In this document: piece by piece, positions 16,768-25,035 of the stretch | How the letters are laid out: every line of letters begins with the position of its first letter | Position numbering within the stretch: the stretch's first letter is position 1 | Source of the DNA: JAJRXR01 sp041402005 | GTDB taxonomy: Bacteria; Planctomycetota; Phycisphaerae; Phycisphaerales; UBA1924 | Assembly (NCBI GenBank): GCA_041402005.1 | Contig: JAWKTB010000004.1 | Coordinates: forward strand, 186,001 to 250,000 | DNA length: 64,000 nucleotides | Reading direction: 5' to 3' | The notes under the pieces: model-generated | Seen by the model: the letters and a program-made list of their open reading frames with translations, nothing else | Told to the model about the DNA's origin: nothing | Database searches by the model: none | Program-made: the position numbers and the translations under genes

Positions 16768-18216
16768 CTACTCCCGCTGGTACCCCAACAACCCCGCCGC
16801 CTTCCACGCCACCTCCGACCAGGGTGCGGCGTCCGTGACCCCTACCAGCTCTCGCGCCGCGCCCTCATCCCCCGGCGCCACCTCGCCGTGAGACTCCACG
16901 TACGCCTTCCACATCGTCTCGCCCTGCTCGACCCCCATCGCCCGCGCCTCGCGCCACGGCTCGTCCACCCACCGCAGCGCCTCCGCCACCGTCGCCTCCG
17001 CCGGCATGTCCGTGTGCACCATCCCGGGCGTCGTGTGCAGCCTCACCGGCAACCCGTCCTCGACCAGCCCCGCCACCCGCGCCTCAATCTCCACCCGGTT
17101 GAAGTCTTCCGAGCCGGTCAGCGCCCACATCCGCCGCTCCTTCACCAGCTTCCACAACTCCCCCTTCGGCTTGGGCAACCGCGCCGGCACGTACTTCCCG
17201 CCCCCCACCTGGGCCGGCTTGTACGAGTCCAGCCCCACGATCGGCACCGCCCCTCGGAAGATCTCCGGGAACGCCAGCACCATGATCGAGCTCACCCGCC
17301 CGCCGCCGCTGAACCCTGTCATGTACACCCGCGTCTCGTCCACGTTGAACCGCGACCTGCACGTCTGCGCCGCGTCCAGCATCAACTGCAACCGGTCCAC
17401 GATCCCGTGCGTCGAGCCGTCACGCGTCTTGCGATAGTTCCCCGCGTTGTCGAACCCGCACGCGATCAGGTTCAGCTCGTCCAGGACGTCGAAGAACTCC
17501 TTGGGAATCCGCCACTCGTCCGTCGGGCTGCACCAGACGACAACCCCGCTCGCGACGTTCGGGTCGTACCCCTTCGGCAATCGGACCCACATCTTCTCTT
17601 CCGCGAGCACCCGCGTCACTCCCGAGAGCGCCTCCGCCGCGCCCCCTCGCCCCGCCCCGAACCGATCGCGCATCACGAGGTCTGTGAGCACGACCTGCCC
17701 CTCCACATACGGGTGCGGCAGATCGACGACCTGCCCGAGCGGCAGCGCCTCACTCCCCTCGATGTGTGCCGGCGCCCAGCCCGCCGCCAACGGCGCGAAC
17801 CACCGCTCGTGCAGCTCCGCCGCGACCGACGGGTCCTCCATCGACCGCGCCACCCACGCGTCCCCGACCCGCAGGATCTCGACCCGCGTGCGCCCCGAGT
17901 CATTCTCCAGATGCACGACCCACCGCCGCTCGCCCGCGTCGCCCTGGTCGTCCGCGCGCCACACCTTCCGCGCCGACCGACGCAGCTCCCGCACGTCCTT
18001 CGCGTCCAGCACGCCCGCGACCCCATCGAGGCGTCGCAGCATCGCCGACCCCATGCGGGCCGCGTCAGGCGCCTCCTCGCCGAACGTCACCCACCCCCGC
18101 TCCGCCGCCTGTCCCTCCACGTCGAACACGTCCGACGGCGCCGCCCCGGCGACCATCGCCCGCATCGAGCCCGCCAGAAACGCGAACACAACCAGCACCA
18201 GGCGCGTTCTCTTCAT
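16768..18216 (-). CDS. Secreted alpha/beta-hydrolase esterase (poly(3-hydroxybutyrate) depolymerase-like)
   Basis: The 482-residue protein starts with a signal peptide ('MKRTRLVLVVFAFLAGSM...GAA'). The first 200 residues are not recognised. The C-terminal half is an alpha/beta-hydrolase: 'VWVRLPKGYDPN'-like strand, 'THGIVDRLQLMLDAAQTCRS', the nucleophile elbow 'VYMTGFSGGGRVSS', and a likely catalytic His in 'TTPGMVHTDMP'. This resembles PHB-depolymerase/phospholipase-like esterases. I choose the ATG at 18216 because it gives the signal peptide. It probably works outside the cytoplasmic membrane; the substrate is unknown. It diverges from the ATPase at 18312 and converges with photolyase. Confidence 0.8.
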   Translation of the reverse strand: MKRTRLVLVVFAFLAGSMRAMVAGAAPSDVFDVEGQAAERGWVTFGEEAPDAARMGSAMLRRLDGVAGVLDAKDVRELRRSARKVWRADDQGDAGERRWVVHLENDSGRTRVEILRVGDAWVARSMEDPSVAAELHERWFAPLAAGWAPAHIEGSEALPLGQVVDLPHPYVEGQVVLTDLVMRDRFGAGRGGAAEALSGVTRVLAEEKMWVRLPKGYDPNVASGVVVWCSPTDEWRIPKEFFDVLDELNLIACGFDNAGNYRKTRDGSTHGIVDRLQLMLDAAQTCRSRFNVDETRVYMTGFSGGGRVSSIMVLAFPEIFRGAVPIVGLDSYKPAQVGGGKYVPARLPKPKGELWKLVKERRMWALTGSEDFNRVEIEARVAGLVEDGLPVRLHTTPGMVHTDMPAEATVAEALRWVDEPWREARAMGVEQGETMWKAYVESHGEVAPGDEGAARELVGVTDAAPWSEVAWKAAGLLGYQRE

Positions 18217-18311
18217 GTGGGGCGATACCCCCTCCCCCAGCGCCCGGTTCCGCGCGATGAACCCATACCATCCGGGATGCGAGCCGCTCTCGCCCAACCC
18301 ACGAGCCGCCA

Positions 18312-19763
18312 ATGAGTTCCACGACCGCCGACACCCTCCCGACCACCCTCGCCGACCTCCGCGCCTCGGGCTGGACCTCCCGCCCCGTCAAGCAAGAACT
18401 CCGCGAGAACCTGATCGCCGCCCTGCGAGACTCCCGCGAGACCGGCGCCCCCCTCTTCCCGGGCATCCTCGGGTACGACGACACCGTCATCCCCGAGATC
18501 GTCAACGCGATTCTCGCCGGGCACGACATCCTCTTCCTCGGCGAGAAGGGCCAGGCCAAGAGCCGCCTCATGCGCCTCATGACCCGCTTCCTCGACGAAT
18601 ACATCCCCTACCTCGACATCCCGGGCTGCCCCGTCCACGAAGACCCCGAGCACCCGATCACGCGCCTCGCTCGCGAGTTCGTCGCCACGCGCGAGCCCGA
18701 GGACGTGCCCATCGCCTGGTGGCCCCGCGCCCAGCGATACGCCGAGCGCCTCGCCCCCGGCACGAAGTTCGCCGACATCATCGGCGAGATCGATCCCGCC
18801 AAGATCATGTCCGGCGCCTCCATGTCCGCCGAGGACGCCCTCCACTTCGGCCTCATCCCACGCATGCACCGCGCCATCTTCGCGATGAACGAGCTGCCCG
18901 ACCTCGACGATCTCGTCCAGGTCGGTCTCTTCAACATCCTCGAGGAGCGCGACGTCCAGATCCGCGGCTACCCCGTCTCCTTCGACATCGACGTCCTCGT
19001 CCTCTTCTCCGCCAACCCCCAGACCTACAACCGCTCGGGCAAGGTCATCCCCCAGCTCAAAGACCGCATCGGCTCGACCATCCAGACCCACTACCCCCGC
19101 GAACGCGCCCTGGGCATCGCGATCCTCCAGCAGGAATCCAAGGTCGATCTGGGCGACCCCACCGACCCGGGCACGTACCCCGTGGTCATCCCGCCCTTCA
19201 TGGCCCAGATCGTCGAGCAGATGTCCGCCGTCGCCCGCGCGAGCAAGTACGTGGACCACGCCTCGGGCGTCAGCGCCCGCTTCTCGATCGCCAACTTCGA
19301 GACGATGGTCGCCAGCGCCCGCCGGCGCGCGATCCTGCTCGACGAATCGCCCGCGGTCCCCCGCATCTCGGACCTGGGCCACTTCCACACGTCCGCCGTC
19401 GGCAAGCTCGAGCTCGACATGATGGGCGCCCACCAGATGAGTGAGCCCCAGGTGCTCGACGCGATCGCCGCCGAGGCCATCCGCGACGTCTTCGAGGAGT
19501 ATGTGGACCGCCACGGCCTGTCCGAGATCGCCGACGTCTTCGCCAAGGGCGTCAAGGTCGAGGTCGGCGATCTCCTCCCCAGCCGCCACTACGCCGACCT
19601 GCTCAAGCGCGTCCCACCCGCCTGGGACAAGGCCTTCGAGGTCAACGCGAGCGAGGACCCCGCGGTCCGTGCAAGCTGCGTCGAGTTCGTCCTCGCCGGG
19701 CTCTACGCCTCCGACATGATCTCCCGCTCAACGCGTCACGGCCGCATCGAATACGAAACCTGA
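18312..19763 (+). CDS. Magnesium-chelatase/MoxR-like AAA+ ATPase
   Basis: The 483-residue AAA+ protein has Walker A 'GEKGQAKS' at 77-84, a variant Walker B ('HRAIFAMNELPDL') and sensor 1 in 'LVLFSANPQTYNRSG'. 'GVSARFSIANFET' and 'LKDRIGSTIQTHYPRERALG' match the ChlI/MoxR group. Long inserts separate these motifs. It is followed after 133 bp by a vWA protein, the gene pair characteristic of chelatase-like or MoxR-VWA chaperone systems, in which the ATPase remodels or metallates a partner through the MIDAS protein. No cofactor-synthesis gene is adjacent, so the target is unknown. Confidence 0.88.
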   Translation: MSSTTADTLPTTLADLRASGWTSRPVKQELRENLIAALRDSRETGAPLFPGILGYDDTVIPEIVNAILAGHDILFLGEKGQAKSRLMRLMTRFLDEYIPYLDIPGCPVHEDPEHPITRLAREFVATREPEDVPIAWWPRAQRYAERLAPGTKFADIIGEIDPAKIMSGASMSAEDALHFGLIPRMHRAIFAMNELPDLDDLVQVGLFNILEERDVQIRGYPVSFDIDVLVLFSANPQTYNRSGKVIPQLKDRIGSTIQTHYPRERALGIAILQQESKVDLGDPTDPGTYPVVIPPFMAQIVEQMSAVARASKYVDHASGVSARFSIANFETMVASARRRAILLDESPAVPRISDLGHFHTSAVGKLELDMMGAHQMSEPQVLDAIAAEAIRDVFEEYVDRHGLSEIADVFAKGVKVEVGDLLPSRHYADLLKRVPPAWDKAFEVNASEDPAVRASCVEFVLAGLYASDMISRSTRHGRIEYET

Positions 19764-19833
19764 ACCACATCATGCCAATCAACCCTTTACAAACCGGCCA
19801 TCCCACCGCCTCCTGCGAGCGAAGCGACGCAAG

Positions 19834-19889
19834 CCCCTCCCCCGCTCCCAGCGGGGGAGGTGTCGAGCGAAGCGAGACGGAGGGGGTCT
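19834..19889. repeat. B-type palindromic repeat, copy 1
   Basis: CCCCGCTCCCAGCGGGGGAG followed by GTGTCGAGCGAAGCGAGACGG and AGGGGGTC. It fills the gap between the AAA+ ATPase and vWA genes. Close copies lie at 20893, 21676, 33399 and 41223. Confidence 0.88.
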
Positions 19890-19896
19890 TCCGCTC

Positions 19897-21675
19897 ATGA
19901 CCACACCCAAACCCAATCTCGGCGGCCTCATCCACACCTACCAGCGCTACGACCCCCAGCGCTTCCCCTCCCCCACGACGCCGCCACCCGACCTCGCCTC
20001 CGCCGCCCTCGAGCACATGCTCGCCCACGGCTCCACGCGCCATCTCTCCGACGAGGACCTCGCCGACGCGATCCACCTCGACCCCTTCCAGATCGCCGGC
20101 CTCGGACCATCCTTGGACGCCCTCATCGCCATGCTCGAGGAGCGCAAGCGCAAGATCCTCGAGACTTACGACCCCAAGCCCGCGATGCGAAACGCGATCG
20201 AGGACTACCTCGACGTCGCCGGCAATATCGACGCGCCGACGCCAAAGCTCCGTGACCTGCTCGACAAGTCCGTCCGCGCCCAGTCGATCCCGGACCTCGA
20301 GCGCCTTTGGTACCACGCCGAGCGCGAGCACAAGCCCTTCGCCCGCGACCTGCTCGAACTGATCGAAACCCTCGGCGACCGGTACGAGGTCGAAGAGCTC
20401 GACGCCCGCTGGCCCTTCACCGGGCGCGAGCCCCTCGACGTCCAGGGCGCCATCGACGTCAAGGAGGAGCTCGAGACGATCGACAAGCTCCTCGAGCAGC
20501 TGCGCGAGGCCCTCAAGAACGCCAAGCTCGCGATCATCGACCTCGGCGAGCTGCGCCGTTTCGTGGACGACGCCGACGTCGAGCAGCTCCAGGAGTTCGG
20601 GCGCCAGATCCAGCACTACATCGAGGAGCAGGCCGAGCTGCAGGGCCTCGAGCGCGACGCCGAGCGTGGCGGCTACCAGCTCTCCCCCAAGGCCATGCGC
20701 CTCTTCCAGGGCAAGCTGCTCCAGGAAGTCTTTGCCAACCTCGAAGCCGCCAGGTCTGGGCGCCACCAAGGCCCGATCGTCGGCGAGGGCGCCGTCGAGC
20801 TACCCAGAACCCGCCCCTACGAGTTCGGCGACTCGCCGGCGCACATGGATGTGCCAAACACCATCACCAACGCCGCCATCCGCAACGCCTCCGCCCCTCC
20901 CCCGCTCCCAGCGGGGGAGGTGTCGAGCGCTGCGAGACGGAGGGGGTCCGTCTCTTCGTCTCTCCGTCTCTCCATCTCCTCCGAAGACATCTCCATCCAC
21001 GACACCCGCAACTCCCCCAAGTGCGCGACCTCGGTCCTGATGGACATGTCCGGCTCGATGCGCTGGGGCGGACAGTACATCGCCGCCAAGCGCATGGCCC
21101 TCGCCCTCGACGCCCTCATCCGCTCCGAGTACCCGGGCGATCACCTCTCCTTCTTCGAGATGTACACCTTCGCCAAGCCGACCCACGTCTCGCGCATCGC
21201 CGAGCTGATGCCAAAGCCCGTGACCACACGCGACCCGTGGGTGCGCCTGCGCGTGGATATGTCCCGCCCGGACGTCACCGAGTCGATGATCCATCCCCAT
21301 TTCACCAACATTCAGCACGCCCTCAAGCTCGCCCGCCAGACACTCGGCGCCCAGGACACCCCCAACCGCCAGGTCTTTCTCATCACCGACGGGCTGCCCA
21401 CCGCCCACTTTGAAGAAGAAAAACTCTACCTCCTCTACCCGCCCGACCCGCTCACGGAGAAGGCAACGATGCGCGAGGCGATGCTTTGCGCGCGTGAGAA
21501 CATCACGATCAACATCTTCCTCGTCCCGTCATGGAGCCAGGACTCCGAGGACATCGCCTTCGCCCATCGCCTCGCCGAGACGACCAAGGGACGCGTCTTC
21601 TTCACCGCCGGCCAGGACCTGGATCGCTTCGTCCTCTGGGACTACGTCAGCAACCGCCGCAAGATCATCGGCTAG
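19897..21675 (+). CDS. vWA-domain (MIDAS) protein paired with AAA+ ATPase
   Basis: The 592-residue protein has a charged, partly coiled-coil N-terminal half ('KEELETIDKLLEQLREAL') and a C-terminal von Willebrand A domain. The MIDAS motif is intact: 'LMDMSGSMRWGG' with Asp383, a Thr in 'MIHPHFTNIQHAL', and 'QVFLITDGLPTAHF' for the second Asp. About residues 333-362 come from a B-type palindromic repeat read in frame ('PPPLPAGEVSS', 'RRRG') plus a TCT-rich stretch; this segment lies just before the vWA domain in a linker. The gene follows its ATPase partner at 18312-19763. Likely role: substrate adaptor of a chelatase-like complex. Confidence 0.88.
   Translation: MTTPKPNLGGLIHTYQRYDPQRFPSPTTPPPDLASAALEHMLAHGSTRHLSDEDLADAIHLDPFQIAGLGPSLDALIAMLEERKRKILETYDPKPAMRNAIEDYLDVAGNIDAPTPKLRDLLDKSVRAQSIPDLERLWYHAEREHKPFARDLLELIETLGDRYEVEELDARWPFTGREPLDVQGAIDVKEELETIDKLLEQLREALKNAKLAIIDLGELRRFVDDADVEQLQEFGRQIQHYIEEQAELQGLERDAERGGYQLSPKAMRLFQGKLLQEVFANLEAARSGRHQGPIVGEGAVELPRTRPYEFGDSPAHMDVPNTITNAAIRNASAPPPLPAGEVSSAARRRGSVSSSLRLSISSEDISIHDTRNSPKCATSVLMDMSGSMRWGGQYIAAKRMALALDALIRSEYPGDHLSFFEMYTFAKPTHVSRIAELMPKPVTTRDPWVRLRVDMSRPDVTESMIHPHFTNIQHALKLARQTLGAQDTPNRQVFLITDGLPTAHFEEEKLYLLYPPDPLTEKATMREAMLCARENITINIFLVPSWSQDSEDIAFAHRLAETTKGRVFFTAGQDLDRFVLWDYVSNRRKIIG
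20893..20985. repeat. B-type repeat inserted in frame in the vWA gene, copy 2
   Basis: The B element (20893-20950) and a trailing CGTCTCT-rich tract (to about 20985) lie inside the coding region. They keep the frame and add about 30 residues between the N-terminal and vWA domains. Confidence 0.88.
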
Positions 21676-21731
21676 CCCCCCCCCGCTCCCAGCGGGGGAG
21701 GTGTCGAGCGAAGCGAGACGGAGGGGGTCTT
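21676..21731. repeat. B-type palindromic repeat, copy 3
   Basis: It begins directly after the vWA stop codon (stop at 21673-21675) and shares the stem and the GTGTCGAGCGAAGCGAGACGG tail with the other B copies. Its position could make it double as a transcription terminator. Confidence 0.88.
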
Positions 21732-21736
21732 CCTCC

Positions 21737-21765
21737 GCCGGCGGAGCCAGTTTCCAACCGCCCCC
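21737..21765. repeat. C-type palindromic repeat, copy 2
   Basis: CCGGCGGAGCCAGTTTCCAA followed by CCGCCC, a degraded C element placed directly after a B element, between convergent genes. Confidence 0.65.
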
Positions 21766-21788
21766 AAGCTGCCTTCCTCCGTCACTCC

Positions 21789-22757
21789 TCAATCCACCAG
21801 CTCAAGCTCCGACCGTTGCTCGATCGTCTGCGTGCTCTGGCCCACCAGCTCCGCCAGCCCGCTCTCCTCACCGACGTCGATCTCCCAACTGCTCCGCACC
21901 GTCATCTCCTGGTGGACGACCACGCCCCGCTCGTCGTCGAACAGCGTCTCGCCCTCGATCTCCGAGTCCCCCAACCGGATCGTCACGCCCAGCATCCGCG
22001 TGAGCATCTGGACAGCCCCGCCCGCGTCGCCATCCCCGCTCTCGAGCCGCCCCGTGGACACGATCCGGGCGAGCCGCTCCCCACGCCGCCGCTTGAAGCC
22101 CTTGAGCGTGTGCTCGATCTCCGACCGCACCTCCCCGATCGGCGTCGGGTGCCGGACATCGTTCTTCCACGATTCCCGCACGCGGACCGATCGCCCCGGG
22201 ATCGCCGCCAGCCCTTGCTTGATCTCACGTTCGAGCGCTTCCGCGTCGGACGCCATCGAAACACCCGACAGCGCCGTCCCCAGCCCCGCCCCCCGCAACG
22301 GCTCGAGCATCGACGCCCACGTCTGGGTAGCCCCCTCCACGTCCGTCACGTCCCCATCGGGCGACACGCGGAATCGGACGCGCTGCCCCTCGAGCCCCGC
22401 GAAGGGCGCCACCAGCGGGTTCGACCTCGCCTCCTTCGTCGCCGGATCCTCTGAGTCGTACACCACGTCGCCGTGCGCATCGGTCTTGACTTCGACCCGC
22501 ACCGCCTCGTAGGCCCGCTCGACGCTCGCGACGCCGTCCTCGTCCACCTCCAGCACGCGCTCGCGGTACCGCACCACCCGGGTCCACTCCAGCGACTCGC
22601 TCTCCTCGCCCGACACCCGCTGGACCATCCGCTCGGTGAGGCGGTACTGGCGATCCGCCCCAGGGTCCCATCGCCACGCCAGGCGCACACCCGGCTGGGC
22701 CGCCGCGACGCCGACCAGCCACCCCACCACCACCCACGCCATCAGCCATCGCCGCAT
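21789..22757 (-). CDS. Secreted hypothetical protein (DUF6263-like)
   Basis: The 322-residue protein has a signal peptide ('MRRWLMAWVVVGWLVGVAAA') and a beta-rich body with alternating charged strands ('WRWDPGADRQYRLTERM', 'FRVSPDGDVTDVEG', 'GETLFDDERGVVVHQEM'). This resembles DUF6263 proteins, secreted planctomycete proteins of unknown function. The ATG at 22757 has GAGGAGG seven bases upstream, which decides against earlier starts. It is convergent with the vWA gene and divergent from tRNA-Asn. No catalytic motif is apparent. Confidence 0.72.
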   Translation of the reverse strand: MRRWLMAWVVVGWLVGVAAAQPGVRLAWRWDPGADRQYRLTERMVQRVSGEESESLEWTRVVRYRERVLEVDEDGVASVERAYEAVRVEVKTDAHGDVVYDSEDPATKEARSNPLVAPFAGLEGQRVRFRVSPDGDVTDVEGATQTWASMLEPLRGAGLGTALSGVSMASDAEALEREIKQGLAAIPGRSVRVRESWKNDVRHPTPIGEVRSEIEHTLKGFKRRRGERLARIVSTGRLESGDGDAGGAVQMLTRMLGVTIRLGDSEIEGETLFDDERGVVVHQEMTVRSSWEIDVGEESGLAELVGQSTQTIEQRSELELVD

Positions 22758-22938
22758 CGGGACCTCCTCGATCCACCGCGCCCTGCGATCCGCGTCCGCC
22801 CCCCCCAGGTTCCCCCCGATGCGGCGCCCCTCCCCAGGATCCTCCCCTCCTCTCGATCCGAGACGCCCGATGCGCCTCAACGCCTTGACCCCGCCCCACC
22901 GATACCTACCCTTCACCCGCCCTAGAAATGGGGCCTGA

Positions 22939-23011
22939 TCCCCGATAGCTCAATCGGTAGAGCGAGCGGCTGTTAACCGCTAGGTTGCTGGTTCGAGTCC
23001 AGCTCGGGGAG
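22939..23011 (+). tRNA. tRNA-Asn (anticodon GUU)
   Basis: A complete cloverleaf of 73 nt: acceptor TCCCCGA/TCGGGGA (22939-22945 with 23004-23010) and discriminator G23011; D-loop containing AATCGGTAG; anticodon stem AGCGG/CCGCT with loop CTGTTAA, anticodon GTT at 22972-22974; T-loop GTTCGAGTC. CCA is not encoded. A terminator follows within 10 bases. Confidence 0.97.
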
Positions 23012-23016
23012 TTTTC

Positions 23017-23057
23017 AAGGCGTGCAGGACCAATCACTTGCGTCCTCCACGCCTTTT
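23017..23057 (+). terminator. Terminator of tRNA-Asn
   Basis: AAGGCGTG (23017-23024) pairs with CACGCCTT (23048-23055), and AGGAC with GTCCT inside it, with one C-C mismatch, an 11-nt loop and trailing Ts. Confidence 0.8.
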
Positions 23058-23279
23058 GCATGCGCACCCCCGAGTTCGACCATCACTCCCGCTCTTCCCA
23101 CGCGCATGCTTCTGGACATGCTCATGCCTCGGGACGCCTCCGCCGCTTCAGTTGTCTGGCCGCCTTCCGACGGGAGCATTCGCACACGTGACGCGCCTCT
23201 CTGTGGCCCGCAGCAACACCAAAATGCACCGCGTCCCTGACCCCCGAGGGCAGGGAGATCAGGGATCCGCAGTGCACGA
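23058..23279. other. Intergenic stretch without recognisable gene
   Basis: Between the tRNA terminator and the terminator of the FG-GAP gene I find no ribosome site, conserved product or repeat family. Open frames here look like chance frames. Confidence 0.5.
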
Positions 23280-23317
23280 AGAAAGGTCGGCCGACTCCGC
23301 CAGTCCGCGGCCGACCC
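23280..23317 (-). terminator. Terminator of the FG-GAP/dockerin gene
   Basis: On the minus strand GGTCGGCCG pairs with CGGCCGACC (23285-23293 and 23308-23316 on the plus strand), followed by TTTC. It lies about 50 bp after the stop codon at 23364. Confidence 0.75.
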
Positions 23318-23363
23318 GAAACGCGCTCGGGTCGCCCGCCCGCCCGGCGTCAGGGGAGATACA

Positions 23364-24827
23364 TCAGCCGCAGACCTCGCCCGCAAAGTACGTCAGGAAC
23401 AGGATCACGTCCGTGAAGTCGAACCCGCCGTCACCCGAGTAGTCGACGCTCGGATCCGCCGACGCGAAGCGGACCAGGAACTCGACCACGTCGGAGAAGT
23501 TCAGCATCCCGTCCGCCGCGAGGTCGGCGGGGTTGGGGATCTTGTGGTCCCGCCCGGCGACGACGTAGACGGCCCCGCGCGTCGCGCTGTCGCCGTTCGC
23601 CGCGAGGATGTAGTCGCCGATCCCGTCCCCGTTCGCGTCGCCCGCGCCCGAGAGCGTCCCCGCCAGGTACGCCCCCGCCCGGTTCGACGTGAACGTCCTG
23701 AGCACCGTCCCGTCCGACCCATCGATCAGGTGCGCCTGCCCCCCCTCGGTCGCCCCGGCCTGGCTCCGCCACGACGCGACCAGCGCGTCCGAGATGCAGT
23801 CGCCGGTCACGTCCCCGATATTGCCCGCCGGCGTCCACGGGATCCCGCCGAACCCGCTGTTGATCGAGAACCCGTGGTACGACCCGATGATGTTCCCCGT
23901 CGCGCCGTCGACCTGGTAGTACCGACCCGACTCGGGCCCGAGCTCGTTGTCCCCGATGTCGCACATGACGAAGTCGGGCACGCCGTCGTTGTTGAAGTTC
24001 TGGAAGCCCTGGCACTGCTGCCACCCTGCGAGCACCCACCCCGTCGACAGCGCATCGATCCGGTAGATTTCCAGTCCCGTCGCCCCCGAGTACACGCGGA
24101 CCTGCCCACGGAACGTCGCGCCCCACGGCCCGGGCGCCCCGACGCTGTAGTCCCCGACCTCGTCCCCGTCCACGTCGCCGATCAAGGACACCGTGTGCCC
24201 GAACCTGGCGTTGTTCGACGCCGGCCCGTCGTGCGTCCGGACGAGCGAGCCATCCGCCCCCGAGTAGAGGAACGCCCGCCCGAAGTTCACGCCGATGGCG
24301 TCGTTGCCCCACGCGCCCACGAGGACGTCGCCGTGCCCGTCGCCCGTGACGTCGCCGACGCCGCACGCGCGGAAGCCGAAGCCAGTGTTCGCGGTCCCGA
24401 CGATGTCGAGCAGCTGAGCGCCGTCCGCCCCGGAGAACACGTACACGTGCGCGTCGTCCGTGCCGAAGAGGTAATCAATGATCCCGTCGGCGTTCACGTC
24501 CCCGGCGTCGCAGACGTAGCCCGCCGCCTCGTTCGCCCGCGTGCCGTAATGCGATCGGATCACGGTCCCCGTGGCCCCGTCGTACAGGTGCACGACGCCC
24601 GCGTTGTTCCCCCCGTCGTCCACACCCGGCGCCGCAACCAGAAACTCCATCGCCCCGTCGTGGTTGTAGTCCGCGACGGCGCAGACGTTCGCCCCGAAGC
24701 TGTCGCCCGCGTCCACGCCCACCAACTCGTGGATGATCTCGACGTCACCCTCGACGAACTGGCCGAAGGCCGACCCGCCGACGAACATGAACACGGCGAC
24801 AACCGCTCCCGCGCGCAATGACGACAT
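23364..24827 (-). CDS. Secreted FG-GAP repeat protein with GC-type dockerin tail
   Basis: The 487-residue protein has a signal peptide ('LRAGAVVAVFMFVGGSAFG') and at least six FG-GAP/integrin-alpha-like beta-propeller blades, each with a calcium loop such as 'VADYNHDGAMEFLVAAPG', 'DAGDVNADGIIDYLFG' and 'GVGDVTGDGHGDVLVGA'. The tail holds two EF-hand-like units ('DLAADGMLNFSDVVEFLVRF', then 'GGFDFTDVILFLTYF') and ends in Cys-Gly. It is likely an extracellular calcium-binding structural protein. AGGAG precedes the ATG at 24827; an upstream in-frame extension looks non-coding. The tail matches those of the S8 protease and the protein at 28656. Confidence 0.9.
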   Translation of the reverse strand: MSSLRAGAVVAVFMFVGGSAFGQFVEGDVEIIHELVGVDAGDSFGANVCAVADYNHDGAMEFLVAAPGVDDGGNNAGVVHLYDGATGTVIRSHYGTRANEAAGYVCDAGDVNADGIIDYLFGTDDAHVYVFSGADGAQLLDIVGTANTGFGFRACGVGDVTGDGHGDVLVGAWGNDAIGVNFGRAFLYSGADGSLVRTHDGPASNNARFGHTVSLIGDVDGDEVGDYSVGAPGPWGATFRGQVRVYSGATGLEIYRIDALSTGWVLAGWQQCQGFQNFNNDGVPDFVMCDIGDNELGPESGRYYQVDGATGNIIGSYHGFSINSGFGGIPWTPAGNIGDVTGDCISDALVASWRSQAGATEGGQAHLIDGSDGTVLRTFTSNRAGAYLAGTLSGAGDANGDGIGDYILAANGDSATRGAVYVVAGRDHKIPNPADLAADGMLNFSDVVEFLVRFASADPSVDYSGDGGFDFTDVILFLTYFAGEVCG

Positions 24828-25035
24828 GTCTCTGGCTCCTGCGACTCGTATTGGATGCGTCGCGGGCCGTGCGCGCAGGGACTCACCCCCGTCGCGACAG
24901 CCCGCAACGATCCCGCTCGCGAGGCCCGCACGGGCCATCCGCGGCCCGATGGTGGGGTCCGGGCCCCGCCCTCACCCTCACATGCAGGAACCACGCCCGA
25001 ATCGCGCAGGAAATGTCTGAAGTTTTGAGCCCCCC

